Assembly: GCF_009765905.1 (NCBI RefSeq)
Contig: NZ_LMUO01000011.1
Location: 62,001 to 126,000, forward strand
DNA: 64,000 nt
Direction of reading: 5' to 3'
Origin: Mucilaginibacter sp. L196
GTDB taxonomy: Bacteria > Bacteroidota > Bacteroidia > Sphingobacteriales > Sphingobacteriaceae
Position 1 is the first letter of the stretch. Each line of letters starts with the position of its first letter. Position numbers and translations under genes: made by a program. Shown here one piece after another: positions 51,223-59,516 of the stretch. The notes below the pieces were generated by a model. It had not been told where the DNA came from and searched no databases. It was given only the letters and a program-made list of their open reading frames with translations.

Positions 51223-51768
51223 ATGAAAAGCATCACCCTAAAGAACTCACTGCTGGTATTGGCTTTTATGCTGATAGGCTTTTGCAAAAGCACCCATGCA
51301 CAAAAACGCGACACCGAATTACAGGTAGGCGAAAATGTACCCTCGTTCACTTTGCACGATCAGGACGACAAGCTATTTAACGTACGCGATTATATTGGTA
51401 AAAAAGTATTGGTACTTTATTTCTATCCGAAGGATGAAAGCATGGTTTGCACTAAAGAAGCCTGCGCTTTTCGTGATGAATTTGATTCATTTAGTAAAGC
51501 CGGGGCTATGGTTATAGGTATTAACGGTGGTACTGTCGCCAGTCATAAAGAATTCCAACAGCACTATAAATTGCCATTTACCTTATTGAGCGATCAGGAC
51601 AATAAAGTTTATAACCTGTTTGGTATCAAAAGCAAAATGTTCATCCCCGGCCGTGTAACTTACGTTATCGACCTGCATGGCAAGGTAGTTTACATGCACG
51701 AGGCCATGATGCAAGGCAAAGAACATGCTGATGATGCTTTAGCGTTTATTCGTTCAGCTAACAAATAG
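51223..51768 (+). CDS. Secreted BCP/PrxQ-type peroxiredoxin
   Basis: A signal peptide (NSLLVLAFMLIGFCKSTHAQ) precedes a peroxiredoxin of the BCP/PrxQ type. The peroxidatic Cys76 and resolving Cys81 are present in MVCTKEACAFRDEF. The conserved FYPKDESMVC and LPFTLLSDQDNKVY also fit. It should reduce peroxides in the periplasm with help from a thioredoxin-like partner. I chose the ATG at 51223 rather than the GTG two codons before. The next gene follows by one base, leading into the fatty-acid cluster. Confidence 0.92.
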   Translation: MKSITLKNSLLVLAFMLIGFCKSTHAQKRDTELQVGENVPSFTLHDQDDKLFNVRDYIGKKVLVLYFYPKDESMVCTKEACAFRDEFDSFSKAGAMVIGINGGTVASHKEFQQHYKLPFTLLSDQDNKVYNLFGIKSKMFIPGRVTYVIDLHGKVVYMHEAMMQGKEHADDALAFIRSANK

Positions 51769-51769
51769 C

Positions 51770-52105
51770 ATGATCAATTTCCTGAGAATATTATTTAGTG
51801 TGCTTTTTGTGTGGATGTGTTACGTGGTGATTACCACTAGTCTCAACAGCAACTTGTTCAACAATTGGAATTACCTGGGCGGCATCCCCTGGATGCGAGC
51901 TACGCTTTGGGATTTCTATACCAACGTAACCGTGATTTTTATTTGGCTTTGCTGTAAAGAAAATAAACTATACATGAAGATTATCTGGTTAATATTACTG
52001 GTAACATTAGGCAGCATAGCCAGCTGTGCCTATGTGCTTATCCAGTTATTTAAATTAAAACCCGGCGAGGGATTAAAGGGACTTTTTAGCAAACAAAATG
52101 GATAA
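51770..52105 (+). CDS. DUF1475 family membrane protein
   Basis: The 111-residue protein has three membrane helices (about 5-25, 48-65 and 70-92). The DUF1475 pattern is NWNYLGGIPWMRATLWDFY followed by FIWLCCKENKLYMKIIWLIL. The function is unknown. The stop overlaps the start of the DUF1295 gene by 8 bases, so the two are coupled. DUF1475 and DUF1295 genes occur near Cfa-type genes in many bacteria. Confidence 0.8.
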   Translation: MINFLRILFSVLFVWMCYVVITTSLNSNLFNNWNYLGGIPWMRATLWDFYTNVTVIFIWLCCKENKLYMKIIWLILLVTLGSIASCAYVLIQLFKLKPGEGLKGLFSKQNG

Positions 52106-52889
52106 CAGCTCATTGCTCAGTTTAGTTATTTACAGCCTGATAGCCTGTTGTATTATTATGTTTTTGGTATGGCTATGGTCGTACAAAATTAAGAACGCGG
52201 GTGTGGTTGATATTTTCTGGTCGTATAACTTCCCGGTTATCGCTATTATTTTACTATTGTTCGCGCCGGGATTTGAAACAAGAAAAATATTACTAGCAGG
52301 TATGGTTATCATTGCCGGTTTGCGACTTGGCACACACCTGGCAGTGCGGGTATTAAAACATCTGTACGAAGAAGAACCCCGCTACAAACAAATACGTGAG
52401 GACTGGGGCGCTAACGCGGAAAAAAAAATGGCAGGCTTTTTCCAGATGCAGGCATTATCAAATGTGTTGCTGGCTATACCGTTCTTTATCAGCATGATGA
52501 ACCTAAAGCCGGAATTATCCCCGCTGGAAATAGCAGGTGCTATTTTATGGGCGATAAGCGTTATCGGCGAAGCCACTGCCGACCAGCAATTAGCCAATTT
52601 TAAGAGAGATGAAAGCAATAAAGGCAAAGTGTGCGATAAAGGCTTATGGTATTACTCCCGCCATCCCAATTACTTTTTTGAATGGCTGATGTGGATGTCG
52701 TATTTCGTTTTCGCGCTGGGGTCGCCTTATGGGTATGTAGCAGTTATTAGTCCGGCTATTATATTGTTTCTGCTGCTGAGGGTTACGGGAATACCTACTA
52801 CGGAAAAACAATCTTTGAAAACAAAGGGTGAAGCATTTAAGAAGTATCAGGCGAGTACGAGTGTGTTTGTGCCGTGGTTTAAAAAATAG
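52098..52889 (+). CDS. DUF1295 / steroid 5-alpha reductase-like membrane protein
   Basis: The 263-residue protein has six or seven membrane helices and the C-terminal family motif KGLWYYSRHPNYFFEWLMW, common to DUF1295 (COG3752), isoprenylcysteine methyltransferase and steroid-reductase relatives. The conserved GVVDIFWSYNF near the N-terminus is also typical. These enzymes reduce or modify lipid-like substrates at the membrane. In several bacteria this family lies with Cfa-type methyltransferases, and a role in fatty-acid modification is likely. A palindromic repeat separates it from the next gene. Confidence 0.9.
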   Translation: MDNSSLLSLVIYSLIACCIIMFLVWLWSYKIKNAGVVDIFWSYNFPVIAIILLLFAPGFETRKILLAGMVIIAGLRLGTHLAVRVLKHLYEEEPRYKQIREDWGANAEKKMAGFFQMQALSNVLLAIPFFISMMNLKPELSPLEIAGAILWAISVIGEATADQQLANFKRDESNKGKVCDKGLWYYSRHPNYFFEWLMWMSYFVFALGSPYGYVAVISPAIILFLLLRVTGIPTTEKQSLKTKGEAFKKYQASTSVFVPWFKK

Positions 52890-52906
52890 TCTTTGGTGGG
52901 GTGGGC

Positions 52907-52978
52907 ATGTCATGCTGTGTAGTAGAAGCATGTGCGTTAAGGCCTGCCCACATGCTTCTACTACGCTCAGCATGACAT
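52907..52978. repeat. AAGGCCT-centred palindromic repeat, copy 2
   Basis: ATGTCATGCTG, GTAGTAGAAGCATGTG and the centre TTAAGGCCTG are mirrored by CACATGCTTCTACTACG and CAGCATGACAT. The ends resemble the TGTCAT family, and the centre matches 50272-50344. It lies inside the DUF1295 to methyltransferase spacer. Confidence 0.85.
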
Positions 52979-53072
52979 CCTTCGCTTTTATTCTTTCCCA
53001 CCCATTTTTTTCAATTCTAAATCCAATATCCCCCGTACAACGTATACCTCTAAAACACAACCCTGATTATCC

Positions 53073-54107
53073 ATGTGGTACGACAAATTAGTAGAACAAA
53101 ATAAAGTCCCCGATTTTTTATTGCGTAAAGGCATCCAAAATCTGTTAAAACAAAGGTTACGCGACGAAAACAAAGGCGGTGTTGAAGCTCAGCAGGCTCA
53201 CCTGATGACGTTGATAGCGCAACTGAAAGCCACATCGATAGCTATTAACACCATTGACGCTAACCAGCAACATTACGAGGTACCCACTCAGTTTTACCAA
53301 TACTGCCTCGGCAAAAATTTAAAATACTCAAGCGCGTACTACAAACCCGGTGTTACCGATTTGGATACTGCCGAGCGTGATATGCTGGAGCTAACCTGTG
53401 AACGTGCCGGGTTACAACCGGGACAAAATGTGTTGGAATTGGGTTGTGGCTGGGGATCATTGTCGTTGTTTATGTCGGCTAAGTTTCCGCAGAGCACATT
53501 TACTGTGGTATCAAACTCGCGTACCCAAAAGATTTATATAGACGAGCAAGCCAAACAGCGTAATATCAAAAACCTGAAGGTGATCACCGCCGATATGAAC
53601 ACCTTCGAGATTGAAGACAAATTTGATCGCGTGGTATCGGTTGAGATGTTTGAGCATATGCGCAATTATGAGCTGCTGATGAAAAAAGTGGCATCGTTTT
53701 TAAAGGCGGACGGTAAACTGTTTATTCACATCTTCACCCATAAAGAATACACCTATTTATTCGAAGTAAAGGATGCCAGCGATTGGATGAGCAAATACTT
53801 TTTCACCGGCGGTATTATGCCGAGCGATGACCTGATGTTTTATTTTAATGATGATTTGATCGTTGAAAACCACTGGCATGTAAACGGCACCAATTACGGC
53901 AAAACTGCCGAAGCCTGGTTGGTAAATATGGATAAACATAAAGCCGAAATTATGCCTTTATTTGAAGAAACTTACGGCAAGGACCAGGCCGTAAAATGGT
54001 GGGTTTACTGGCGTTTATTTTATTTAGCTTGCGCCGAGTTGTGGAACTTTAACAAAGGCAACGAGTGGTTTGTAAGTCATTATTTATTCCATAAAACCAA
54101 CGCATGA
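53073..54107 (+). CDS. Cfa-like SAM-dependent methyltransferase
   Basis: The 344-residue protein resembles cyclopropane synthase and plant coclaurine N-methyltransferase-like enzymes. The SAM-binding motif LELGCGWGS is at 121-129. HYEVPTQFYQYCLGKNLKYS and SAYYKPG form the substrate entry signature (canonical Cfa has HYDLGNDFY). The N-terminal domain is shorter than in true Cfa. It may methylate an unsaturated acyl chain without cyclopropanation, as proposed for UfaM-like enzymes of furan fatty acid synthesis; that is inference. It overlaps the hydrolase gene by 4 bases. Confidence 0.9.
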   Translation: MWYDKLVEQNKVPDFLLRKGIQNLLKQRLRDENKGGVEAQQAHLMTLIAQLKATSIAINTIDANQQHYEVPTQFYQYCLGKNLKYSSAYYKPGVTDLDTAERDMLELTCERAGLQPGQNVLELGCGWGSLSLFMSAKFPQSTFTVVSNSRTQKIYIDEQAKQRNIKNLKVITADMNTFEIEDKFDRVVSVEMFEHMRNYELLMKKVASFLKADGKLFIHIFTHKEYTYLFEVKDASDWMSKYFFTGGIMPSDDLMFYFNDDLIVENHWHVNGTNYGKTAEAWLVNMDKHKAEIMPLFEETYGKDQAVKWWVYWRLFYLACAELWNFNKGNEWFVSHYLFHKTNA

Positions 54108-55243
54108 TCCGCTTAATACTTATTGTACTATTATTTCTTCTTTCCTTATTAGCAGTTTTTAAAGCCTTTGAATATCATGTATGGTTACTGGCTATTGCGG
54201 TAACAGAGTTTCCATGGTTGCTTTCGAGCATTACCATTATCGTATTGCTAACAGGTTTTTTTGGAGGCAGATATGTATTTCCGGGAACTATCATCGGTTT
54301 GGTTGCCTTATTGTTATTCCTATCACCAATTGCAAGGGCTTATATAGTAGCCGGTAGCATAAGGGCAAATTTTGATAAAAGCTTCGGCGTTACCAATACC
54401 GACAGTACCAGCGCGCCATTCAGTTTTTTAAAGATGTTTAAAAAGCCAGTAAGTATCTCCTACAAAAAAATAACCTATGTAAAATATGCGGATACCAGCA
54501 TGAGTCTCGATTTTTACCCCTCGCAAATTTTGGGTAAAAAGCCTTGTGTAATTATGGTTCACGGTGGTTCGTGGGCGGGCGGCGACAGTCAGCAATTGCC
54601 GGAGCTAAACAGTTACCTGGCAACTAAGGGCTATAACGTAGCATCTATTAATTATCGCATGGCGCCAAAGTGGCAAACACCTGCGCCGGTTGAGGATATT
54701 GTTAACTCCATTAAATACATCCGCGAACATGCAGAAGAGCTACATATCGATACAACTCAATTCGTATTAATAGGCCGTTCGGCAGGTGCGCAAATTGCCT
54801 TGCTAGCAGCCTACACCATGAATGAGAAAAACCTGAAAGGAGTAGTAGATTTTTATGGCCCTGCGGATATGGTTTGGGGTTATTCTATCCCCTCAAACCC
54901 GCTGATAATGGATTCACGCAAGGTGATGGATCAATATATTGGCGGTTCATATTCGCAAGTGCCTCAAAAGTATTTTGATTGTTCGCCATTGATTTATGTA
55001 AACAAACAGTCCGTACCGACATTGATTATACACGGCAGTAACGATGTATTGGTTTCGCCGGAGCATAGTCACCGTTTAAATGGCGCGTTGCAAAACAGCG
55101 GTGTTAAACATTATTGGCTTAAATTGCCTTGGGCTACCCACGGGTTCGATTTTAATTTGAACGGCCCGGGCGGGCAGTTATCAACTTACACAGTTTTACA
55201 ATTTTTAAATACCATATGCCCCCAACCCCTAAAGAGGGAGTAA
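54104..55243 (+). CDS. Membrane-anchored alpha/beta hydrolase (carboxylesterase-like)
   Basis: About four N-terminal membrane segments (residues 4-85) precede a BD-FAE/esterase-like alpha/beta hydrolase. The oxyanion motif HGGSWAGG is at 153-160 and the nucleophile Ser226 in IGRSAGA. The acid lies in HGSNDVLVS and the base in WATHGFDF. It could hydrolyse lipid or acyl esters at the inner face of the membrane. The last eight residues (CPQPLKRE) and the stop lie within a palindromic repeat, so the native C-terminus was probably different. It overlaps the methyltransferase gene by 4 bases. Confidence 0.9.
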   Translation: MIRLILIVLLFLLSLLAVFKAFEYHVWLLAIAVTEFPWLLSSITIIVLLTGFFGGRYVFPGTIIGLVALLLFLSPIARAYIVAGSIRANFDKSFGVTNTDSTSAPFSFLKMFKKPVSISYKKITYVKYADTSMSLDFYPSQILGKKPCVIMVHGGSWAGGDSQQLPELNSYLATKGYNVASINYRMAPKWQTPAPVEDIVNSIKYIREHAEELHIDTTQFVLIGRSAGAQIALLAAYTMNEKNLKGVVDFYGPADMVWGYSIPSNPLIMDSRKVMDQYIGGSYSQVPQKYFDCSPLIYVNKQSVPTLIIHGSNDVLVSPEHSHRLNGALQNSGVKHYWLKLPWATHGFDFNLNGPGGQLSTYTVLQFLNTICPQPLKRE

Positions 55244-55313
55244 TTAGGCATACGATAACAAATATTAAATGAATAATTCCAATCATAACTCCCCCTTTAG
55301 GGGGCTAGGGGGT
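55218..55313. repeat. C-rich palindromic repeat spanning two gene ends
   Basis: GCCCCCAACCCCTAAAGAGG at the left and CCCTTTAGGGGGCTAGGGGG at the right are inverted. The left arm encodes the end of the hydrolase and the right arm the start of the oxidoreductase. The type resembles 8752-8869 and 37237-37335 but with different arm sequence. Confidence 0.8.
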
Positions 55314-56600
55314 AAAACAGCAATCATAGGAACAGGCATTGCCGGGATGGGCTGCGGGCATTTTTTGCACAAGCAGGATGACCTTACTTTTTACGAGCAG
55401 AATGATTATACCGGCGGCCACACCAATACCGTAACGGTTGATGAAGATGGCAAGCCCGTTTATATTGATACCGGCTTTATGGTATTTAATTACCACACCT
55501 ACCCTAACCTGTGTCGCTTGTTTGATGAGCTGAAAGCACCGGTCAAAAAAACCGAGATGTCGTTCAGCGTACAGCATTTGCCAACGGGTTTGGAGTACAG
55601 CGGATCGAGCATTAACCATCTATTCGCGCAGCGGAAGAATATATTTAACCCATCATTTATCAAAATGCTGATGCAGATCGGCCGGTTTAATAAGGAGAGC
55701 ATTAAAATTGTTGATGACCCTAAATACGCCAATTACTCCATCGGCCAATATGTAAAGGAGTTTGGTTTTGGCGATGACATGCTTTGGAAATATCTGGTAC
55801 CCATGAGTTCGGCCGTATGGTCGACCCCAATGGAGCAGATGCTGGATTTTCCGATTGTTACGCTAATCAAATTCTTTCAAAACCACGGCTTTTTAGGTTT
55901 GGACACCCAGCACCAGTGGTACACGCTGCACAACGGCAGTCAATCTTACCGCGAAAAGCTGATAGCGCCTTTTAAGGACCGGATACATTTAAGCCGTAAA
56001 GCTACCAAGGTAGTACGCAACGAGGACGGCAAAGTAACCGTACATGCCTCAGATGGCACGCAGGAAGTGTTTGATCGCGTTATTATAGCAGCGCATGGCG
56101 ATGAGGCGTTGGCTTTGTTAGATCAGCCTACGACAGATGAAAAGCGCTTGCTATCAACCTTTAAATATCAATACAACAAAGCGGTGCTGCATACCGACGA
56201 AAGTATTATGCCTAAAACCAAACTGGCCTGGAGCAGCTGGAACTACAGTATTGATAATCAGGGCGACAAGTTAATCCCCACCACCATTTATTGGATGAAT
56301 GAATTGCAGCAGGTATCAGACAAGAAAAACTATTTTGTATCGATCAACCCGCATGATAACATCGACCCTAAAAAGATTTTAAAAGAGATAGATTACTACC
56401 ACCCACTGTTTGATGTACCTGCCATAAACGCGCAAAAGGAATTACATAAGATTAATGAGAGCGGCCCAATATATTTCTGCGGAAGTTATTTTAACTATGG
56501 TTTCCACGAGGATGCTTTTACCAGCGCGGTAAATTTATGCTCGCAATTGTTGGGCAAACCTGTTTATGACGATAAAGTTTTGATCCAGCCACCGGTTTAA
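55269..56600 (+). CDS. FAD-dependent oxidoreductase, COG2907-like
   Basis: The 443-residue flavoprotein has an FAD dinucleotide motif GTGIAG at 21-26 with the ribose-binding Glu43 (FYEQNDYTGG) and the HTNTV segment typical of COG2907 amine-oxidase-like proteins. YIDTGFMVFNYHTYPNL follows. The family lies beside DUF1365 and Cfa genes in many bacteria, and a fatty-acid desaturase role (UfaD-like) has been proposed for relatives. Residues 1-15 (MNNSNHNSPFRGLGG) come from the palindromic repeat; the ancestral start was probably close to the conserved KTAIIGTG. Confidence 0.92.
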   Translation: MNNSNHNSPFRGLGGKTAIIGTGIAGMGCGHFLHKQDDLTFYEQNDYTGGHTNTVTVDEDGKPVYIDTGFMVFNYHTYPNLCRLFDELKAPVKKTEMSFSVQHLPTGLEYSGSSINHLFAQRKNIFNPSFIKMLMQIGRFNKESIKIVDDPKYANYSIGQYVKEFGFGDDMLWKYLVPMSSAVWSTPMEQMLDFPIVTLIKFFQNHGFLGLDTQHQWYTLHNGSQSYREKLIAPFKDRIHLSRKATKVVRNEDGKVTVHASDGTQEVFDRVIIAAHGDEALALLDQPTTDEKRLLSTFKYQYNKAVLHTDESIMPKTKLAWSSWNYSIDNQGDKLIPTTIYWMNELQQVSDKKNYFVSINPHDNIDPKKILKEIDYYHPLFDVPAINAQKELHKINESGPIYFCGSYFNYGFHEDAFTSAVNLCSQLLGKPVYDDKVLIQPPV

Positions 56601-56604
56601 AAAA

Positions 56605-56638
56605 GTTAAAGCCGTAATAGTTTTATTACGGCCTTAAC
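56605..56638. terminator. Bidirectional terminator between oxidoreductase and toxin-like gene
   Basis: GTTAAAGCCGTAATA and TATTACGGCCTTAAC pair with one mismatch and a 4-base loop (GTTT). A-rich sequence on the left and the convergent gene ends on both sides suit a two-way terminator. Confidence 0.75.
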
Positions 56639-56639
56639 A

Positions 56640-58430
56640 TTATACAGTTGGAGTTTTGGGAGGTATTTCGCTATACTTCCAGTGGAAGTTGAGCTGCTCT
56701 AAAGTATGCACATCATTAAAACCGCTTATTTTTTCTAAGCGCCCTTTTAATCCATCGGCAATATCAGCACAAAAATAAGCATGGTATTCTTTGCCGGCAC
56801 CCACAATTTTACCATGGCTTGTTACAAACCATAAGCCATAAATATGGTCTAAATAATGACCATAGACACTGGTTATAAATTCATCCTCTTCACCGTTGGT
56901 TCCTTTATCTAAATTAAGTCTGTCTGTTTTATTACCTGCTTTGCCTTGCAAGCCATTTCCGGTGCCATTGTAGAAAACCTGCAGCCCGCAAAGGTCACCA
57001 TTTAACGAGTATACCTCAATTGCGGTAATGGTTGAATTATCCACCCCATTAAATGGATTAAAGTGGTTCAATCCACCAAATGCACCTACTTTTACCCGAT
57101 AGGTTACAGGAGCAGGCAATGGGGTTATCTGATCGAAATATTCCCATAGCAAAGCGGCTTTCCCTAAATCTCTCATCTCAGTGGCATACTGCGCCTGGAT
57201 CTGTAATTTCCGTTGGTTATAGGCAAACTCGGCCCATTCCTTATAATTTTTAAACCTTGCATTTTTGATATACTCATCATACCAAAAAGTTAAAGACCAG
57301 CCGTCAAAATCGTCAGAAACACGTCCTCCTTTTATATAGAAACTGCTTGTGGCTGTTCGCCTTCCCGTAATTTCCTCCCAATGTATCTTCGCCATCCGAT
57401 TTGTAACCAGCGTTGTAATAGCCTCGTCAAAGGTGGTTTTATACTCGGCAATGGCCGTTTTCAGTTCTGTGAGGTTTTGCTGTTTACTTCTTAGCAATTT
57501 TGGACCATCTCCGGGTTCACTTTTTCCCGGAGGAAACAATGTATCATAATCAGTATATAGGGTGCGGCGCAAAGAGAGTTGTACATTTCCCAATGCAACT
57601 AAATATGGCAATGCTGTTTTGGCAACCGCCATGTATTTTTCTTCAATATCTACAATGGAATCAACTTTGCCTGTTATACGGGCACCTTTGGGTTTATCAT
57701 CCCTTGATATTTCAGCAACGCTCTTTAATATGCCTTTAATTTCCATGCTCATATCATTCAGTTTATTTTCCATCAACAAAGTGCGGATACGGACATCAAC
57801 ATAAGTTTTCATCTGTTTCCAAAGATCGGCCAATGGGTCATCTGCCTTCCAAAATAAGCCTACAACAAATGACAAGCCCGCCCCAACTTCGGGTATTTTA
57901 CCAAGTATGGTTAAAGTAGCGGTTCTTTCAATACCACTTTTTTGGCTAAACGCTATCGGAGGTATATTTGAGGGTACATTAGGCACAGGTGTTAATGAAA
58001 AAAGCTGGCCATCATTTTTATTATAAGAACATTGCACGAGCTGACCTTTTTCAGTGGCAGACAGATCGACAATCTCTAGGAACTTATGGCTGTGTAAAGC
58101 CATAATACGATAATAACCATTACCTGCGGGCAAAAACTGAAACCGCAAATTGTGTTTCGCAGGCTCCCACTGCCATTGAATAGCCGGTGCTTTTTCGTTC
58201 CCTGAACTATCGTGAATGGCTATATAATGTTCCTTAAATGGCGGCAACAGCAACCACCAGTTTTTTTCTCCAGCGGGATCAAACTGAAACCGCTGATGTT
58301 CATTATCGCTTTGATATAATTGATTGTTCAAATGTACTCCAAGACTTGCATTTGGAGCTCCAATTACGTGGTTTGTTTTGCCTTTGGGAATCAGATAATA
58401 AAGCTGATTAGGCTGTGGTTTAAATGACAT
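56640..58430 (-). CDS. Cry-toxin-like protein: ricin-type, helical and jacalin-like domains
   Basis: The 596-residue protein has three parts. Residues 8-147 look like a ricin-type beta-trefoil lectin (YYRIMALHSHKFLEIVDLSA, then GQLVQCSYNKNDGQLFSL). Residues about 165-435 are mostly helical and begin with IPEVGAGLSFVVGLFW, then LADLWKQMKTYVDVRIRTLL. This resembles domain I of delta-endotoxins. Residues about 444-580 look like a jacalin/beta-prism lectin (FGGLNHFNPFNG, ITAIEVYSLNGDLCGLQVFY). There is no signal peptide. I chose 58430 because an upstream extension to 58481 has no family resemblance. A pore-forming toxin against eukaryotes is the best guess. It breaks an otherwise co-directional fatty-acid cluster and may be acquired. 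Confidence 0.72.
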   Translation of the reverse strand: MSFKPQPNQLYYLIPKGKTNHVIGAPNASLGVHLNNQLYQSDNEHQRFQFDPAGEKNWWLLLPPFKEHYIAIHDSSGNEKAPAIQWQWEPAKHNLRFQFLPAGNGYYRIMALHSHKFLEIVDLSATEKGQLVQCSYNKNDGQLFSLTPVPNVPSNIPPIAFSQKSGIERTATLTILGKIPEVGAGLSFVVGLFWKADDPLADLWKQMKTYVDVRIRTLLMENKLNDMSMEIKGILKSVAEISRDDKPKGARITGKVDSIVDIEEKYMAVAKTALPYLVALGNVQLSLRRTLYTDYDTLFPPGKSEPGDGPKLLRSKQQNLTELKTAIAEYKTTFDEAITTLVTNRMAKIHWEEITGRRTATSSFYIKGGRVSDDFDGWSLTFWYDEYIKNARFKNYKEWAEFAYNQRKLQIQAQYATEMRDLGKAALLWEYFDQITPLPAPVTYRVKVGAFGGLNHFNPFNGVDNSTITAIEVYSLNGDLCGLQVFYNGTGNGLQGKAGNKTDRLNLDKGTNGEEDEFITSVYGHYLDHIYGLWFVTSHGKIVGAGKEYHAYFCADIADGLKGRLEKISGFNDVHTLEQLNFHWKYSEIPPKTPTV

Positions 58431-58645
58431 GATGATAAGGGTTAAGTTGCCATAAAGATAGATGTAATTATTGCAACACAAAGGATTTATAGTTATTAGG
58501 TATAATGTTGCGATGTAATCTGTTCGTTACAATTCTATAAATCATTATACAGCAACGTGCTGACCTCAAAACACCAAGTGCATCCGCTCATTAAAAAATT
58601 ACGTATATTCAATTAAATAAAACGATCCCTGATTCCGATTAATAA

Positions 58646-59455
58646 ATGAACTCCTGTTTATATAAAGCCACAGTAATGCATCACCGGTTGTCACCGAAAG
58701 TTCATCGGTTCAATTACGATGTATTTATGTTTTACCTTGACTTGGATGAGATAGACGGATTGGCTAAACGACTTAAATTTATGAGTCGGAATAAATTCAA
58801 TCTTTTCAATTTCAGGGATAAGGATCATTTGCAACTACCGCGTGAGAATCCCGATACTACAAAAAATATCCGCCAGCATATTACTGATTATTTGCAGAGT
58901 AATGGCGTAACCATCGGTAATGGCCGCATCACGGTACTCACCAATTTGTGTACCGCAGGTTACCAGTTTAACCCGGTGTCGTTTTATTTTTGTTATGATG
59001 AACAGGGGCAAATCGTTTGCTCGATAGTAGAGGTATGCAATACATTTTTGGAGATGAAACCCTACTTTTTAGACGCGAAAACCCGCCAGGGCGATCAATT
59101 TAAATTAAATACTGAAAAATATTTTTACGTATCGCCATTTACGGATATGGATACCAATTTTGGTTTCGACCTGCATATACCCGGTGAAAAGTTGCAGGTA
59201 AAAATTGATGATTATGACAAGGAAGGCAACCGGTTTTTTATCAGCACCTTAAGCGGTGTTCGCAAGCCTTTAACCGATGCTAATTTGCTGCTTTATTTTC
59301 TGAGCTTTCCACTCATTACACTAAAAATTATTGGCGCTATCCACTGGCAGGCATTAAAACTTTTTATGAAGAAAATTCCTTTTCACAAAAAAGAGGCAGA
59401 CAAAAATCTCCAAAAGGGTGTTTTTAGGCCTTACAAATCAAATTATGTATCTTAG
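58646..59455 (+). CDS. DUF1365 family protein
   Basis: The 269-residue protein has the DUF1365 hallmarks: YKATVMHHRLSPKVHRFNYD at the N-terminus, the PRENPDTTKNIRQHI region, LTNLCTAGYQFNPVSFYFCY, and a C-terminal hydrophobic segment (ALKLFMK region). The fold resembles acyl-chain-binding or lipocalin-like proteins. It usually sits between COG2907 oxidoreductase and Cfa genes; here the toxin-like gene separates it from the oxidoreductase. It probably takes part in fatty-acid modification. Confidence 0.93.
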   Translation: MNSCLYKATVMHHRLSPKVHRFNYDVFMFYLDLDEIDGLAKRLKFMSRNKFNLFNFRDKDHLQLPRENPDTTKNIRQHITDYLQSNGVTIGNGRITVLTNLCTAGYQFNPVSFYFCYDEQGQIVCSIVEVCNTFLEMKPYFLDAKTRQGDQFKLNTEKYFYVSPFTDMDTNFGFDLHIPGEKLQVKIDDYDKEGNRFFISTLSGVRKPLTDANLLLYFLSFPLITLKIIGAIHWQALKLFMKKIPFHKKEADKNLQKGVFRPYKSNYVS

Positions 59456-59516
59456 ATAAAACCTTACCCGGCAGAATATCCGTATATCATTAAAATAACA
59501 TACGAACATTTTAACC

